DNA from: CAZVGZ01 sp964627605
GTDB taxonomy: Bacteria; Latescibacterota; MWCZ01; CAZVGZ01
Direction: 5' to 3'
NCBI GenBank assembly: GCA_964627605.1
Contig: CAZVGZ010000011.1
Location: forward strand, 32,001 to 96,000
DNA length: 64,000 nt
The position numbers and the translations under genes are program-made. Below, piece by piece: positions 27,901 through 35,008 of the stretch. The notes under the pieces are model-generated. The model made no database searches. It was not told where the DNA came from and saw only the letters and a program-made list of their open reading frames with translations. The stretch's first letter is position 1; each line of letters opens with the position of its first letter.

Positions 27901-30843
27901 GACAACCAGATGAAGGATGAAAGAAGCTTCAGCGCCCACGGAATTTTCTATCGCCACTTTTTTCGTAACGGGCTCGAAACCTTCCTTGGAAGCGGTAACC
28001 AACCATCTGGACCATGTTGACGGCAGGTTGGCAAGTTTGTAGCTGCCATCGCTTGCGGTCTTGGAGTGATACGGTGCAAAACCAGGCGCGAAAGTGGCGA
28101 TCGGTCCGCCGTCTGTGCCTAGTGGCTGTGCCCAAACATCGGCCTCTGCAATGGGAAACACCATTCCCATCGTCGAGCGCTGCCCGCTAACAATACCGGA
28201 GATGGTTGTGCTGTTTGGAATGTCTCGGCGCCTTAACAGGTGAACGGCGATCTCAGCGGTGCCGTCGTTGTCTATTACCGCCTTCACCACCGCCGCGTCT
28301 TGGCCGTTTGTGGCTACGAATTCAGGGTGATGTATCCGCACGATCCAAACGTCCCAGAGCGAATCTGGATCGTCTGGATTGCTGATCGGGAGATGGTCGA
28401 GAACGAATCGCCCTTCGGCGTCGGTCCTCAACTCCCACACCTGCTCAGCGGCAAAGCCTGTGAGTGTCATAAGCCACTGAGGAACAGCCGTAACATGCGC
28501 CCTCACGACGTCGATATGGTCATCGCATGCTGCACAGCTTGAGCCGCTGACACGGCCCACTATTTTGCCTTCGCCGGAGGGGCGATCCATTCTTATCAGG
28601 TGGAAATTCGCTTTGCCGTGCCCTTCCATTAGTTCCACTGTTTTCGAAAAACCATTGGGCCCAGGCCTGAAACCATCCGCTCGAACCATGACGGTCCAGA
28701 CCGCACCTGCGCTTTCGGGCAGGTGGTTGAGCGAGTACCGTCCTCGCTCGTCCGTACGGGTTCTGACTATAATCAGCTGCCCATCTGGCCCGATGGAGTC
28801 GGCAGGCACGGCGGACACCAAAGCGCCGGGTACCACCATAAAGTCTCTGCAAGTTTCACACCACGATGCCGTGACTGTACCCTCAATCTTGATGTCGTCG
28901 GTTCCGCTGTCGTCCCGGATTAGATGAAAGTTCATACTCGCGGGCTCGGTACCCAACCTAACACGCTTTATCGCTGGGTTACCTTGTCCCGCCCGGTAGT
29001 GCTCGGCACGGACGCTAACGATCCACTCGCCAGCAACACCGTCGGGGTCGATCGCCCCATCAAGCGGAAGCCAGGGCAACTCATAGCGTCCCGACGAATC
29101 TGTTTCGGTCTCCCATATCTGGGGTGGCGCAAAGAACCGTGCCGTCTCATACCATGCTGGAAAGGCTGTGATCTTGGCACCAAGAACGAGCTGGTAGTCT
29201 TCGCAAAAATCGCATGAGGACGCCGAGACTTGACCGCGTATGATTTCGCCTGACGGGGCGGTTTCGCCGCTAACCCTAATAGTGAAAGGCGCTGCCTCAA
29301 TACTGGTCAGACTTGCCACGACAGTGTGTTCGCCAGGCTCGAGCGGGCGCTGCTCGGTAGGGTGTATTACCTCAAATTTTTTGATTTCGCCTGGCTGAAA
29401 AACCACTGGACGAGGCATCGGTTCTACTGTGGGGTAAGGCTGGTTCTGCGCATAGTCCCATACACCGTCAACGATGTAGTTCCAGGGCGAAGGAGGCCAC
29501 ATCCATGGAATTTCGACCGGCGCATCCGAAATGTTCCTGGCGGCGATGACCAGCTTCACTTCTTCGCCTTGTCGGTAGAGGAGCTGACCTGGGAAAGCGC
29601 TGACACGAATAAAGTCGCTTGGGCCGCCGGTTGCAGGAACGAGCGTCGCCGAGATATGGCGACCGTCCTCAATCGCCGAAAAGATGGATACGGGGCGAAA
29701 GCCCTCTTTGGAAATGCGAAACTCAGCACCAGGTCTGGTGACATCAAATGTCAACGAAGCTATACCAGAAGCGTCCGACAACGACGACGCGGCGAGATGG
29801 CCGTCAAGCAGCACGTCGACTTTTGCACTATCCAACGCCGATAAGGTGCCCTCAGCCGTGACTGTGGTGACTTTGACGCTCATTGTCACCGATGGCGAAA
29901 TGCTGTCACCTGAGACGGCAACGCCGATTGTTGGCCACCTGAACGGATGAAAACCGGCGACGTCATAGAACGTCAGTCCAAGGGATGGGTCGAGCTCAAA
30001 ATTCAACGCTTGGAGAAGAGTGATTTGCGCTGGGTGGTTGCCTGACGGGATTGGTGTTTCAGAAAGGCTGTGGGTTAGAGTCCAGGTGCTTCGCCCTCCC
30101 GCAGGTATGCGCGGCCTATCAGCGATCTGTGGGCAGTCAATTTTGTCTACCGACCACCGGAATGGTCCTATTATGTAGTCCGCACCACAACCAGCCAGGT
30201 TTTCGACGAAAACATCGCGTTCGTTCGGGTTGTACATCGTCAGCGACAGAACTATATCGTCGTTGGCACCGTAATAATCTTTATCGGCCGTCAATTCGAC
30301 TTTGAGCGGCAATACAGTCACCGCTGTATCGTCACTGGACTCTCTGACAACAAAGGACAGTGCCGTTGATTGGGGTAGGCCAGCATCAAAACCTGTTCTC
30401 ACAGTTGCTTCTAGTCTCACTATGTTTGTCCCAGCAGCGAGCTTGCCCAGGCTTATCTGCGTCCGCCACGCGCCGGTCATGTCCACACACACGGTTCCAT
30501 CCTCCGGTGGATCGCTCACAAAAGCGGTGATGGTGAATATGGCGTCGGTGACGTCTGCGGAGGGGCGGGTTATCTCTAGGGATGTGTCTATCTGTGTAAA
30601 ACATGGGGTCGGCGCAGGGCCGCCAAATATCACCACGATCTCATCTTCAATCGTCGGGTTCGCTGGACTGATGGCGAGCTTCATCTCTTCCAGCACGACC
30701 CCTGTGGCCGCAGCCAAATCTTCCGCGTCGAGAGGTAGTGGCACCGACACTTCGGTCAAGGTGCTGTCTAGTTCATCGGGGGTCTGCGCGCTAGCTACAC
30801 CGGCTAGTCCCAGAACGATCGCAAAAATCCAAAAACGTCTCAT
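24937..30843 (-). CDS. Giant secreted carboxypeptidase-regulatory-like/cohesin-dockerin protein with C-terminal sorting domain
   Basis: A 1968-residue protein with a signal peptide ending VASA-QT. Residues 150-520 are Ig-like and carboxypeptidase-regulatory-like folds. Three units at about 535-655, 656-760 and 761-880 each open with a conserved CXXC (SSCDFCED, SWCETCRD, SSCAACDD) and carry a GRY/GRF-L-HLP strand pattern. More regulatory-like domains follow to about 1440. Then come a cohesin-like domain (about 1445-1640), a dockerin type I pair (GDPSGNGEISAFDAAQ and DVSGDGAVNAYDAAL, about 1660-1730), a second cohesin-like domain (about 1735-1875) and a C-terminal sorting domain starting LLEQNRPNPFNPTTTIGF. 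The last resembles type IX secretion signals. It is probably exported and surface-attached. Confidence 0.85.
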   Translation of the reverse strand: MRRFWIFAIVLGLAGVASAQTPDELDSTLTEVSVPLPLDAEDLAAATGVVLEEMKLAISPANPTIEDEIVVIFGGPAPTPCFTQIDTSLEITRPSADVTDAIFTITAFVSDPPEDGTVCVDMTGAWRTQISLGKLAAGTNIVRLEATVRTGFDAGLPQSTALSFVVRESSDDTAVTVLPLKVELTADKDYYGANDDIVLSLTMYNPNERDVFVENLAGCGADYIIGPFRWSVDKIDCPQIADRPRIPAGGRSTWTLTHSLSETPIPSGNHPAQITLLQALNFELDPSLGLTFYDVAGFHPFRWPTIGVAVSGDSISPSVTMSVKVTTVTAEGTLSALDSAKVDVLLDGHLAASSLSDASGIASLTFDVTRPGAEFRISKEGFRPVSIFSAIEDGRHISATLVPATGGPSDFIRVSAFPGQLLYRQGEEVKLVIAARNISDAPVEIPWMWPPSPWNYIVDGVWDYAQNQPYPTVEPMPRPVVFQPGEIKKFEVIHPTEQRPLEPGEHTVVASLTSIEAAPFTIRVSGETAPSGEIIRGQVSASSCDFCEDYQLVLGAKITAFPAWYETARFFAPPQIWETETDSSGRYELPWLPLDGAIDPDGVAGEWIVSVRAEHYRAGQGNPAIKRVRLGTEPASMNFHLIRDDSGTDDIKIEGTVTASWCETCRDFMVVPGALVSAVPADSIGPDGQLIIVRTRTDERGRYSLNHLPESAGAVWTVMVRADGFRPGPNGFSKTVELMEGHGKANFHLIRMDRPSGEGKIVGRVSGSSCAACDDHIDVVRAHVTAVPQWLMTLTGFAAEQVWELRTDAEGRFVLDHLPISNPDDPDSLWDVWIVRIHHPEFVATNGQDAAVVKAVIDNDGTAEIAVHLLRRRDIPNSTTISGIVSGQRSTMGMVFPIAEADVWAQPLGTDGGPIATFAPGFAPYHSKTASDGSYKLANLPSTWSRWLVTASKEGFEPVTKKVAIENSVGAEASFILHLVVPGSDGQIVRGFARDGAVTNTCPTSKDSSNCVRHPGLAGVRVTATPSGLADPIAGADGQLVLLDSLIAGNVWPDRDESSTDGGFGTVTIKTDDEGRYKLELPQLPIMSPLPISWRIHFHIPDYRSQNIHVTPDRFDDRDVATVSVVMEPRPDSGPANAIVGTVTSTDGSAVERAEVVAFSVRLDVVSMCVPDSTSNGVDCPDIPAPILVAKTRTAEDGTYHIDLSGAEMAFDVSVPRRILELADLPGWWVAVRKPGFEPARVSVADNMFGGNGVATVDFALTPAPLPDQLTIEGRVWHVPCPVTEADFVCLAAPTPARGECVAAIPAMLIDRLAADPYSGIELARQIGDLSYSGGTTQLLGGLVGLDGNVHDLSCTEIGRLGEQLGWPVTQTDDKGHFALELPRVWPALIDSFLDWTPPREVRWTVLAVDANSGTVGHSVVRPQEFGADGVATVHVSLGPASVDEEDNEVQLRIGHVVASGDTVDVPIRVKHLRGYNVISLDLDLAVDPTRLKAVNVLTRGGLAENWLVRWNVEGEIIPIALAGDRPLAQPVVRDDIGREIELDGIPHVLEEWFGAALDAGIDFTSADQIQLAEITANLPPGLQAQVVAIFDSLGTQGIPGHEVEKIEQTARDGYVVAWIRFALVGQNPGASHIRSVSASLNEGAVPVEVHDGTVTTGRMGDPSGNGEISAFDAAQTLRLASRRHRHDPLLEQFDPALADVSGDGAVNAYDAALMLEYRVGNGGGFPGLGEHGHPIRGSAGARTERIKDDGTVVTIVLDGLDVAGVIAADFTLGFDHRRWAILQITPGAGAADFVAVGDTVGGTLEIALAGPVALNIDGELVIIRVVRLAPDGADKPAAGDELGLPSLQRLSYNGIQMGITAIGGQDATAEVPGVLLLEQNRPNPFNPTTTIGFGIPQNAANQPARLSVYNMLGQEVTHLELGRLTAGYHRIQWYGRSDAGLQLANGVYFYQINVGSHRMVKRMLLIR

Positions 30844-31042
30844 GACTCTTCCTTCGGTTCAGCACTCCCCCCGGATGGCTGATCCTAAATTGTCGATTGG
30901 TCCAACAGAAATTTTCATGCGCTGCTTTGGCATTCCGCCGCCAGCGCTCTTCTCCATAATAGATGGATGTAGCCGTCGTTTTGATGAATCCGCACGACAG
31001 AACAGCGAGACGCATCGCGATACGATCTAATAAATTGAATTC

Positions 31043-31048
31043 GCTATA
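31043..31048 (-). promoter_or_regulatory. Possible -10 box for the 1968-residue secreted protein
   Basis: TATAGC on the minus strand, with no clear -35 box. I partly chose it because it places the perfect CRP-like palindrome at -61.5, so this box is weaker evidence than the site itself. The leader would be about 190 bases. Confidence 0.3.
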
Positions 31049-31089
31049 CTTACGACCGAATAATTTTTTTGCAGCGACACGGAAGCCTA

Positions 31090-31105
31090 TGTGACGCATA
31101 TCACA
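31090..31105. promoter_or_regulatory. Perfect CRP-type palindrome
   Basis: TGTGA-CGCATA-TCACA matches the CRP consensus arms at all ten positions with the right 6-base spacing. It lies 247 bases upstream of the ATG of the secreted giant. No CRP gene is in the window. Confidence 0.65.
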
Positions 31106-31165
31106 ACTGGCGGTAGCAGCCAAATTTCACCTGCCGCTAAATATACACGCCAGTGAGCAGATATG

Positions 31166-31181
31166 TGTAACAAACATCACA
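31166..31181. promoter_or_regulatory. Second CRP-like site
   Basis: TGTAA-CAAACA-TCACA matches the CRP consensus at 9 of 10 arm positions. Its centre is 76 bases upstream of the first site, close to seven helical turns, so both would lie on the same face of the DNA. Confidence 0.45.
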
Positions 31182-31213
31182 ATTGATATTTGAGATTCGG
31201 CGCTAACTCACGG

Positions 31214-32296
31214 CTACTCAAAAGAGATCACCTCTTTGAGGACCTTCATGAAGTAGCATTTGTGCTCCCACGAGATGTCGGGGGGGCAGGAGTGATCCAC
31301 CATCGGCACGAACCCACCCTCTTCAATCAGCGGCCTGAGCCTCCACACCTCTTCGTCTATGGCGTCAGGGCCTTCAGCTAACGCCTGTTTCGCAACACCG
31401 CCAAATATCAGCCACTCTTTGCCGAACTCTTTTCGTATCTCAATGGGGTCCATATTGGCGATCCGCTCGAGGGGCCACATCCCGCTCAGCCCACCATCTA
31501 TCCAGTGGGGAACGAGTTGCCGGCAGTCGCCGTCACTGTCTACAAAGATGTACTCAACGCCCCGCGATCTTAGGTAGTCGGTCACCTTTCTGTAACGAGG
31601 CACCAAAAACTTCTTGAACATAGCAGGTGACAGTAGCGGGCCGGTGCGAAATGCCATGTCCTCCCAAAATGCGAAATAGTCGATGTCCGTTCTATCCAGA
31701 ATGTATTCGGTGATCTGAATTATCAGGTCAACTCTGTCGTCCAGCATCTCTTCCATAAACGCCGGGTCGTCAAAAAAAGTGGTCGAAAGGTTTTCCAAGC
31801 CCATCAGATTCCTCAGTGGCCCGAAGAAACCGGCCTGACGGTCACCCATCAGACAGAGCGGGTCGGTGCGGGTTTTCCAGTTTTCGCACTTCTCGTCGAA
31901 GTCAGGAACAAAGCGATCTTCGGCGTTGAGCTCCATGCGCCATTTGAGTTTTCTGTAATCTTCTCTGGTCTCAACAGGGAATTTGAGAAACTGCGGCATC
32001 GATGCATCTCTGACATCGCGCCGCTCTTTCATTACTATCCCCTCAAAATTGAGGTATGTCACATGTGACTCGGTCTGCTCGATGATCTCTTCGTCGAATT
32101 TGGGCGCAAAGCCGTAGTATGTGCCGACGCCCGCAGGATGTTCGGAGTCGAATATTTTCTCCAGACTCGTGTTGGGCGGCATCCCTTCATCCAGCCATCG
32201 TTTGTGCGTCTCGACCCAACCGCCTGAAGCCCAATATGGAAGACGGTCGACTGATTCGTAGTTGAGAACTCCAAGAAAACGTTCGCGGTGGGTCAT
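31214..32296 (-). CDS. Uroporphyrinogen-decarboxylase-like (UroD/methyltransferase fold) protein
   Basis: I start it at the ATG at 32296 (MTHRERFLGVLNYESVDRLP), with AGAGG 7 bases upstream; the frame extends to 32455 without support. The 360-residue product has the UroD-superfamily layout, including an FAFWEDMAFRTGPLLSP segment and the C-terminal LIFGGVAKQALAEGPDAI and VDHSCPPDISWEH motifs. Many members of this group are corrinoid methyltransferases or enzymes of unknown substrate, not heme-pathway decarboxylases. No heme gene is near, so I do not call hemE. A second, truncated family member lies at 58384-59160. Confidence 0.82.
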   Translation of the reverse strand: MTHRERFLGVLNYESVDRLPYWASGGWVETHKRWLDEGMPPNTSLEKIFDSEHPAGVGTYYGFAPKFDEEIIEQTESHVTYLNFEGIVMKERRDVRDASMPQFLKFPVETREDYRKLKWRMELNAEDRFVPDFDEKCENWKTRTDPLCLMGDRQAGFFGPLRNLMGLENLSTTFFDDPAFMEEMLDDRVDLIIQITEYILDRTDIDYFAFWEDMAFRTGPLLSPAMFKKFLVPRYRKVTDYLRSRGVEYIFVDSDGDCRQLVPHWIDGGLSGMWPLERIANMDPIEIRKEFGKEWLIFGGVAKQALAEGPDAIDEEVWRLRPLIEEGGFVPMVDHSCPPDISWEHKCYFMKVLKEVISFE

Positions 32297-32347
32297 TGCG
32301 GGCCTCTTAGTCGGTTGGACAGAACTGGCTGCGAAACGGTGACGACA

Positions 32348-32377
32348 AATATAGTGATCGGGCGCGAATATGATCAA
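32348..32377 (-). promoter_or_regulatory. Promoter of the UroD-like gene
   Basis: On the minus strand, -35 TTGATC (32377-32372) and -10 TATATT (32353-32348) are 18 bases apart. The predicted start is near 32341, giving a 45-base leader. Confidence 0.5.
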
Positions 32378-32577
32378 TGTTGTACGGCATAGCTTCAACC
32401 TGTCCACCTGCCCAAGGCCACACTCAGTCAATATTTCACGTTTTCGCATCACCAAGACCAGAAAGAAACCTCTTTAAGTGCATCGACTTGCCAGTGCAAC
32501 ACCATAGATTTGGTACCCGCGCACACCTGTGCCATGTGAATTTGGGTAGGGTCGTCATTCTCTATGAGGAGGTTGCG

Positions 32578-33165
32578 ATGTTTCGTCGGTTCAATCTACC
32601 AGTTCTGATGCTCTTAACGCTTTTGATGGTACCGCACTGGTCAGCAGCCCAGACGAATGTTAGTGGAAACATCACCACCACAACATGGATCGCGGACAAC
32701 AGTCCTTACAAGGTCACCGATACAATCTCTGTTCTGGCTGGCCAGATCCTCACAATCGAAGCTGGCGTGGATGTCCTGTTTGACGCAGATGCTCAGCTCC
32801 ACGTCGCTGGCTAGCTCGACGCTATCGGCACCGCTGCCGACAGCATCCGATTTCTGGTAGGTACCGGCGGCGAGTGGGGCGGTACCCACTTTACAGGCTC
32901 TGGCAACGCTGACATCGCCTATGCTCGCATCAGCGACGGTACAGCCAACGGCACAGCGATTTTCCACGATGGACGAGGCGGCGGTATTCTCCTTGCTCAC
33001 GCAGGGTGTCGCCTTACGATTGAGAACAGCGTTATCTCAGGCAACAGCTCCAAAGAGGGCGGCGTAGACACTCGCAGAAAACGACGCGAAGTGCCCTTCG
33101 CGACGGGCTCGGTGTTGTCGCACTGTTGGAGCGGAACTGCCCGAAATAGGCGAGCAGCGAATTGA
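32578..33165 (+). pseudogene. Broken secreted repeat protein (in-frame TAG, aberrant 3' end)
   Basis: A GAGGAGG site precedes the ATG at 32578 and a signal peptide (FNLPVLMLLTLLMVPHWSAAQ). The frame stops at a TAG at 32812 after 78 codons. It then continues open for 116 codons with sequence of the same style: SIRFLVGTGGEWGGTHF, IAYARISDGTANGTAIF, LTIENSVISGNSS. This reads as a right-handed beta-helix protein of the kind often found in secreted FCB proteins. After about 33065 the sequence turns Arg-rich and loses the repeat pattern, so the original 3' part seems to be replaced or deleted. I interpret it as a decayed gene; a recoded TAG is less likely because the end is aberrant too. Confidence 0.7.
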
Positions 33166-33180
33166 GATGGTGGTGCTGTC

Positions 33181-33211
33181 AGGGGCGGTGTTGCGCCGCC
33201 CCTGTTTTTTT
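33181..33211 (+). terminator. Rho-independent terminator
   Basis: AGGGGCGG and CCGCCCCT form a perfect 8-base stem with a 7-base loop, followed by GTTTTTTT. It ends the broken secreted gene on the plus strand, 12 bases before the mdh stop on the minus strand. Confidence 0.88.
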
Positions 33212-33222
33212 GAGGGTTTTTG

Positions 33223-34149
33223 CTACAGGGTCAGGTTCTTCACGCTCGCTTTGACGTGTTCCGCCGATTCTTGCAGCGAATCGCGTTCGTCGTCGGTGAG
33301 GTCAACCTCGATGATCTCTGCGATCCCCGCGCTGCCCAACTTGACCGGCACGCCGACGAAGACATCGCTGAGGCCATATTGACCTTCAAGATAGGCCGCG
33401 CAAGGCAGAATCCTCTTTTTGTTTTTGGCGATGGCTGCGACCATCTCCGCGATCGCCGCTGACGGAGCGTAGAAAGCGCTGCCGGTCTTAAGGAGTCCTA
33501 CTATCTCCGCACCACCACCTCTGGTTCTGACTATCAGCCGCTCGATAGTTTCTTGCGACATCAGTTCAGGCAACGGGATGCCCCCGACGGTCGAATAGCG
33601 TGCCAGCGGCACCATGTCGTCGCCGTGGCCCCCCAAAACCATTGCGCTCACGTCCTCCACCGAGACATCCATCTCCTCAGCTATGAAAAACCTGAAACGC
33701 GCAGTGTCCAGAATGCCCGCCATTCCCATCACGCGCTCTTTGGGGAAGCCGGACTTGACGTAGGCCACATGGACCATAACGTCTAGCGGATTGGTGACCA
33801 GAATGACGATAGCGTTTGGTGCTACACGGACCACCTCTTCGGCAAAACCACCAACTATCTCGGCGTTCTTTGTCAAGAGGTCGTCCCGACTCATTCCGGG
33901 TTTGCGCGCAAGACCTCCGGTCATTATGACAATATCCGATCCGGCGGCGTCGTCATAGCTGTTTGAACCGTAAAGACGGCTGTCATACCGCTCAACCGGT
34001 GCAGACTCGTTAAGGTCGAGCCCTTTGCCCTGGGGCAGCCCCTCGACGATGTCCAGCAGAACGACCTCTTGCGCCAACTCTTTTTCAGCGATTCGTTGGG
34101 CTGTTGTCGCGCCAACATTTCCTGCGCCCACTACAGTGATCTTGTTCAT
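33223..34149 (-). CDS. mdh: Malate dehydrogenase
   Basis: A 308-residue NAD-dependent malate dehydrogenase of the lactate-dehydrogenase-like class. The dinucleotide loop is VVGAGNVGATTA (7-18) and Asp33 at the end of the second strand favours NAD. Arg82 and Arg88 (ARKPGMSRDD) with Arg151 bind the dicarboxylate. His175 (LGGHGDDMVPL) is the catalytic base. It interconverts malate and oxaloacetate in the TCA cycle. GGAGG stands 7 bases before the ATG. No other TCA gene is in the window. Confidence 0.95.
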   Translation of the reverse strand: MNKITVVGAGNVGATTAQRIAEKELAQEVVLLDIVEGLPQGKGLDLNESAPVERYDSRLYGSNSYDDAAGSDIVIMTGGLARKPGMSRDDLLTKNAEIVGGFAEEVVRVAPNAIVILVTNPLDVMVHVAYVKSGFPKERVMGMAGILDTARFRFFIAEEMDVSVEDVSAMVLGGHGDDMVPLARYSTVGGIPLPELMSQETIERLIVRTRGGGAEIVGLLKTGSAFYAPSAAIAEMVAAIAKNKKRILPCAAYLEGQYGLSDVFVGVPVKLGSAGIAEIIEVDLTDDERDSLQESAEHVKASVKNLTL

Positions 34150-34226
34150 TGGTGCCCTCCGATGGCTTTGCTGTCGTGTACCGTCCGATCAAGTGCGCGG
34201 ATATCCAGTATTTCGCTTGTGATCAG

Positions 34227-34998
34227 CTAGACTGCGTCACGCTCTTTTACAATATCCTTCATTCCGTCCCACTCCTTCCAGATGTCCGTCATCACCTGGG
34301 GTATTTGACTGTCTTGATCGACGTGCGAAAGGCGGAAAATTACCGCATATCTGACGTTGGCACTGACATTGGGTGCTGCGGTATGCGCCACCTGATAGTG
34401 ACAAAAAACGACGTCCCCAGCACTGCCGCATATCTGAGTAGGCTCCGGCATGTCGATGGGAGGCATCCCATCCAACAACACTTCAGGCCCGTGCTCTCTA
34501 AAATACTGTTCGTACTGATGATGTGTTCCGGGGTACGCCAAAAAAATTGCCGGAGAACGATTTTGGGACGTCGGCTAGCAGTACCACAACCAGCATCGTG
34601 AAGTTAAGGATCTTTCCTTCAGGGACACCGTTGTGGGGGGGGGAGTGCATACCATCCAGATGCGCGCCAACAGCCCCCGGTGGGTCTTGCAGGCCCGGAA
34701 AACGGAGTGCAATCTGAGAGCCGGTGGGCTGTCTGATCTTACCTGCCCCGATCGCGGACTGCACCAGTTCCCATATCGGCGTCTTGAGGACGAGATCGGT
34801 CATCACCGGCTGCTCCACTAACTCAGTGCAGTACGACCGCGAACGCATGGTCACCATCTCGTCTCTATTCATCCCCTCGCCAACGGAGTGATTAATGGCT
34901 TTGAGGGCGGCATCGCGTCGTACTTGGGGCACCACTCCTGGCAAGATCACAAAACCTTGGTCGTAGACTGAGGTCTTTTGCGCGTGATTCAGCTCCAT
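34227..34998 (-). pseudogene. Phytanoyl-CoA dioxygenase-family gene, frameshifted at a T7 run
   Basis: Two frames belong to one gene. The first (34998-34498) runs from MELNHAQKTSVYDQGFVI to the iron motif HLDGMHSPPHN, and slides into nonsense after FSGNFFGVPR. The second (from about 34541 to 34227) continues with AYPGTHHQYEQYF, the distal His (YQVAHTAAP) and the 2-oxoglutarate Arg (NVRYAVIFR). Removing one T from the seven-T run at 34540-34546 restores one frame of about 256 residues with HXD, His and Arg in order. These are Fe(II)/2-oxoglutarate oxygenases of diverse substrates. It starts 10 bases after the RND gene. It is either a real frameshift, a slippage site or a sequencing error. Confidence 0.85.
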
Positions 34999-35008
34999 CT
35001 TGTAACCC

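Larger units (their letters stand above)
30844..31213 (-). promoter_or_regulatory. AT-rich regulatory region upstream of the secreted giant
   Basis: A 370-base stretch with no gene that I can support. It is more AT-rich than its surroundings at 31020-31200 and holds two CRP-like sites plus a possible -10 box. It follows the 3' end of the UroD-like gene, so it can only serve as promoter region for the downstream secreted protein. Confidence 0.55.

Noticed and set aside
32812..32814. Recoded TAG (stop-codon readthrough)
   Set aside because: No recoding signal is evident and the 3' part of the gene is also aberrant, so simple decay explains it better.
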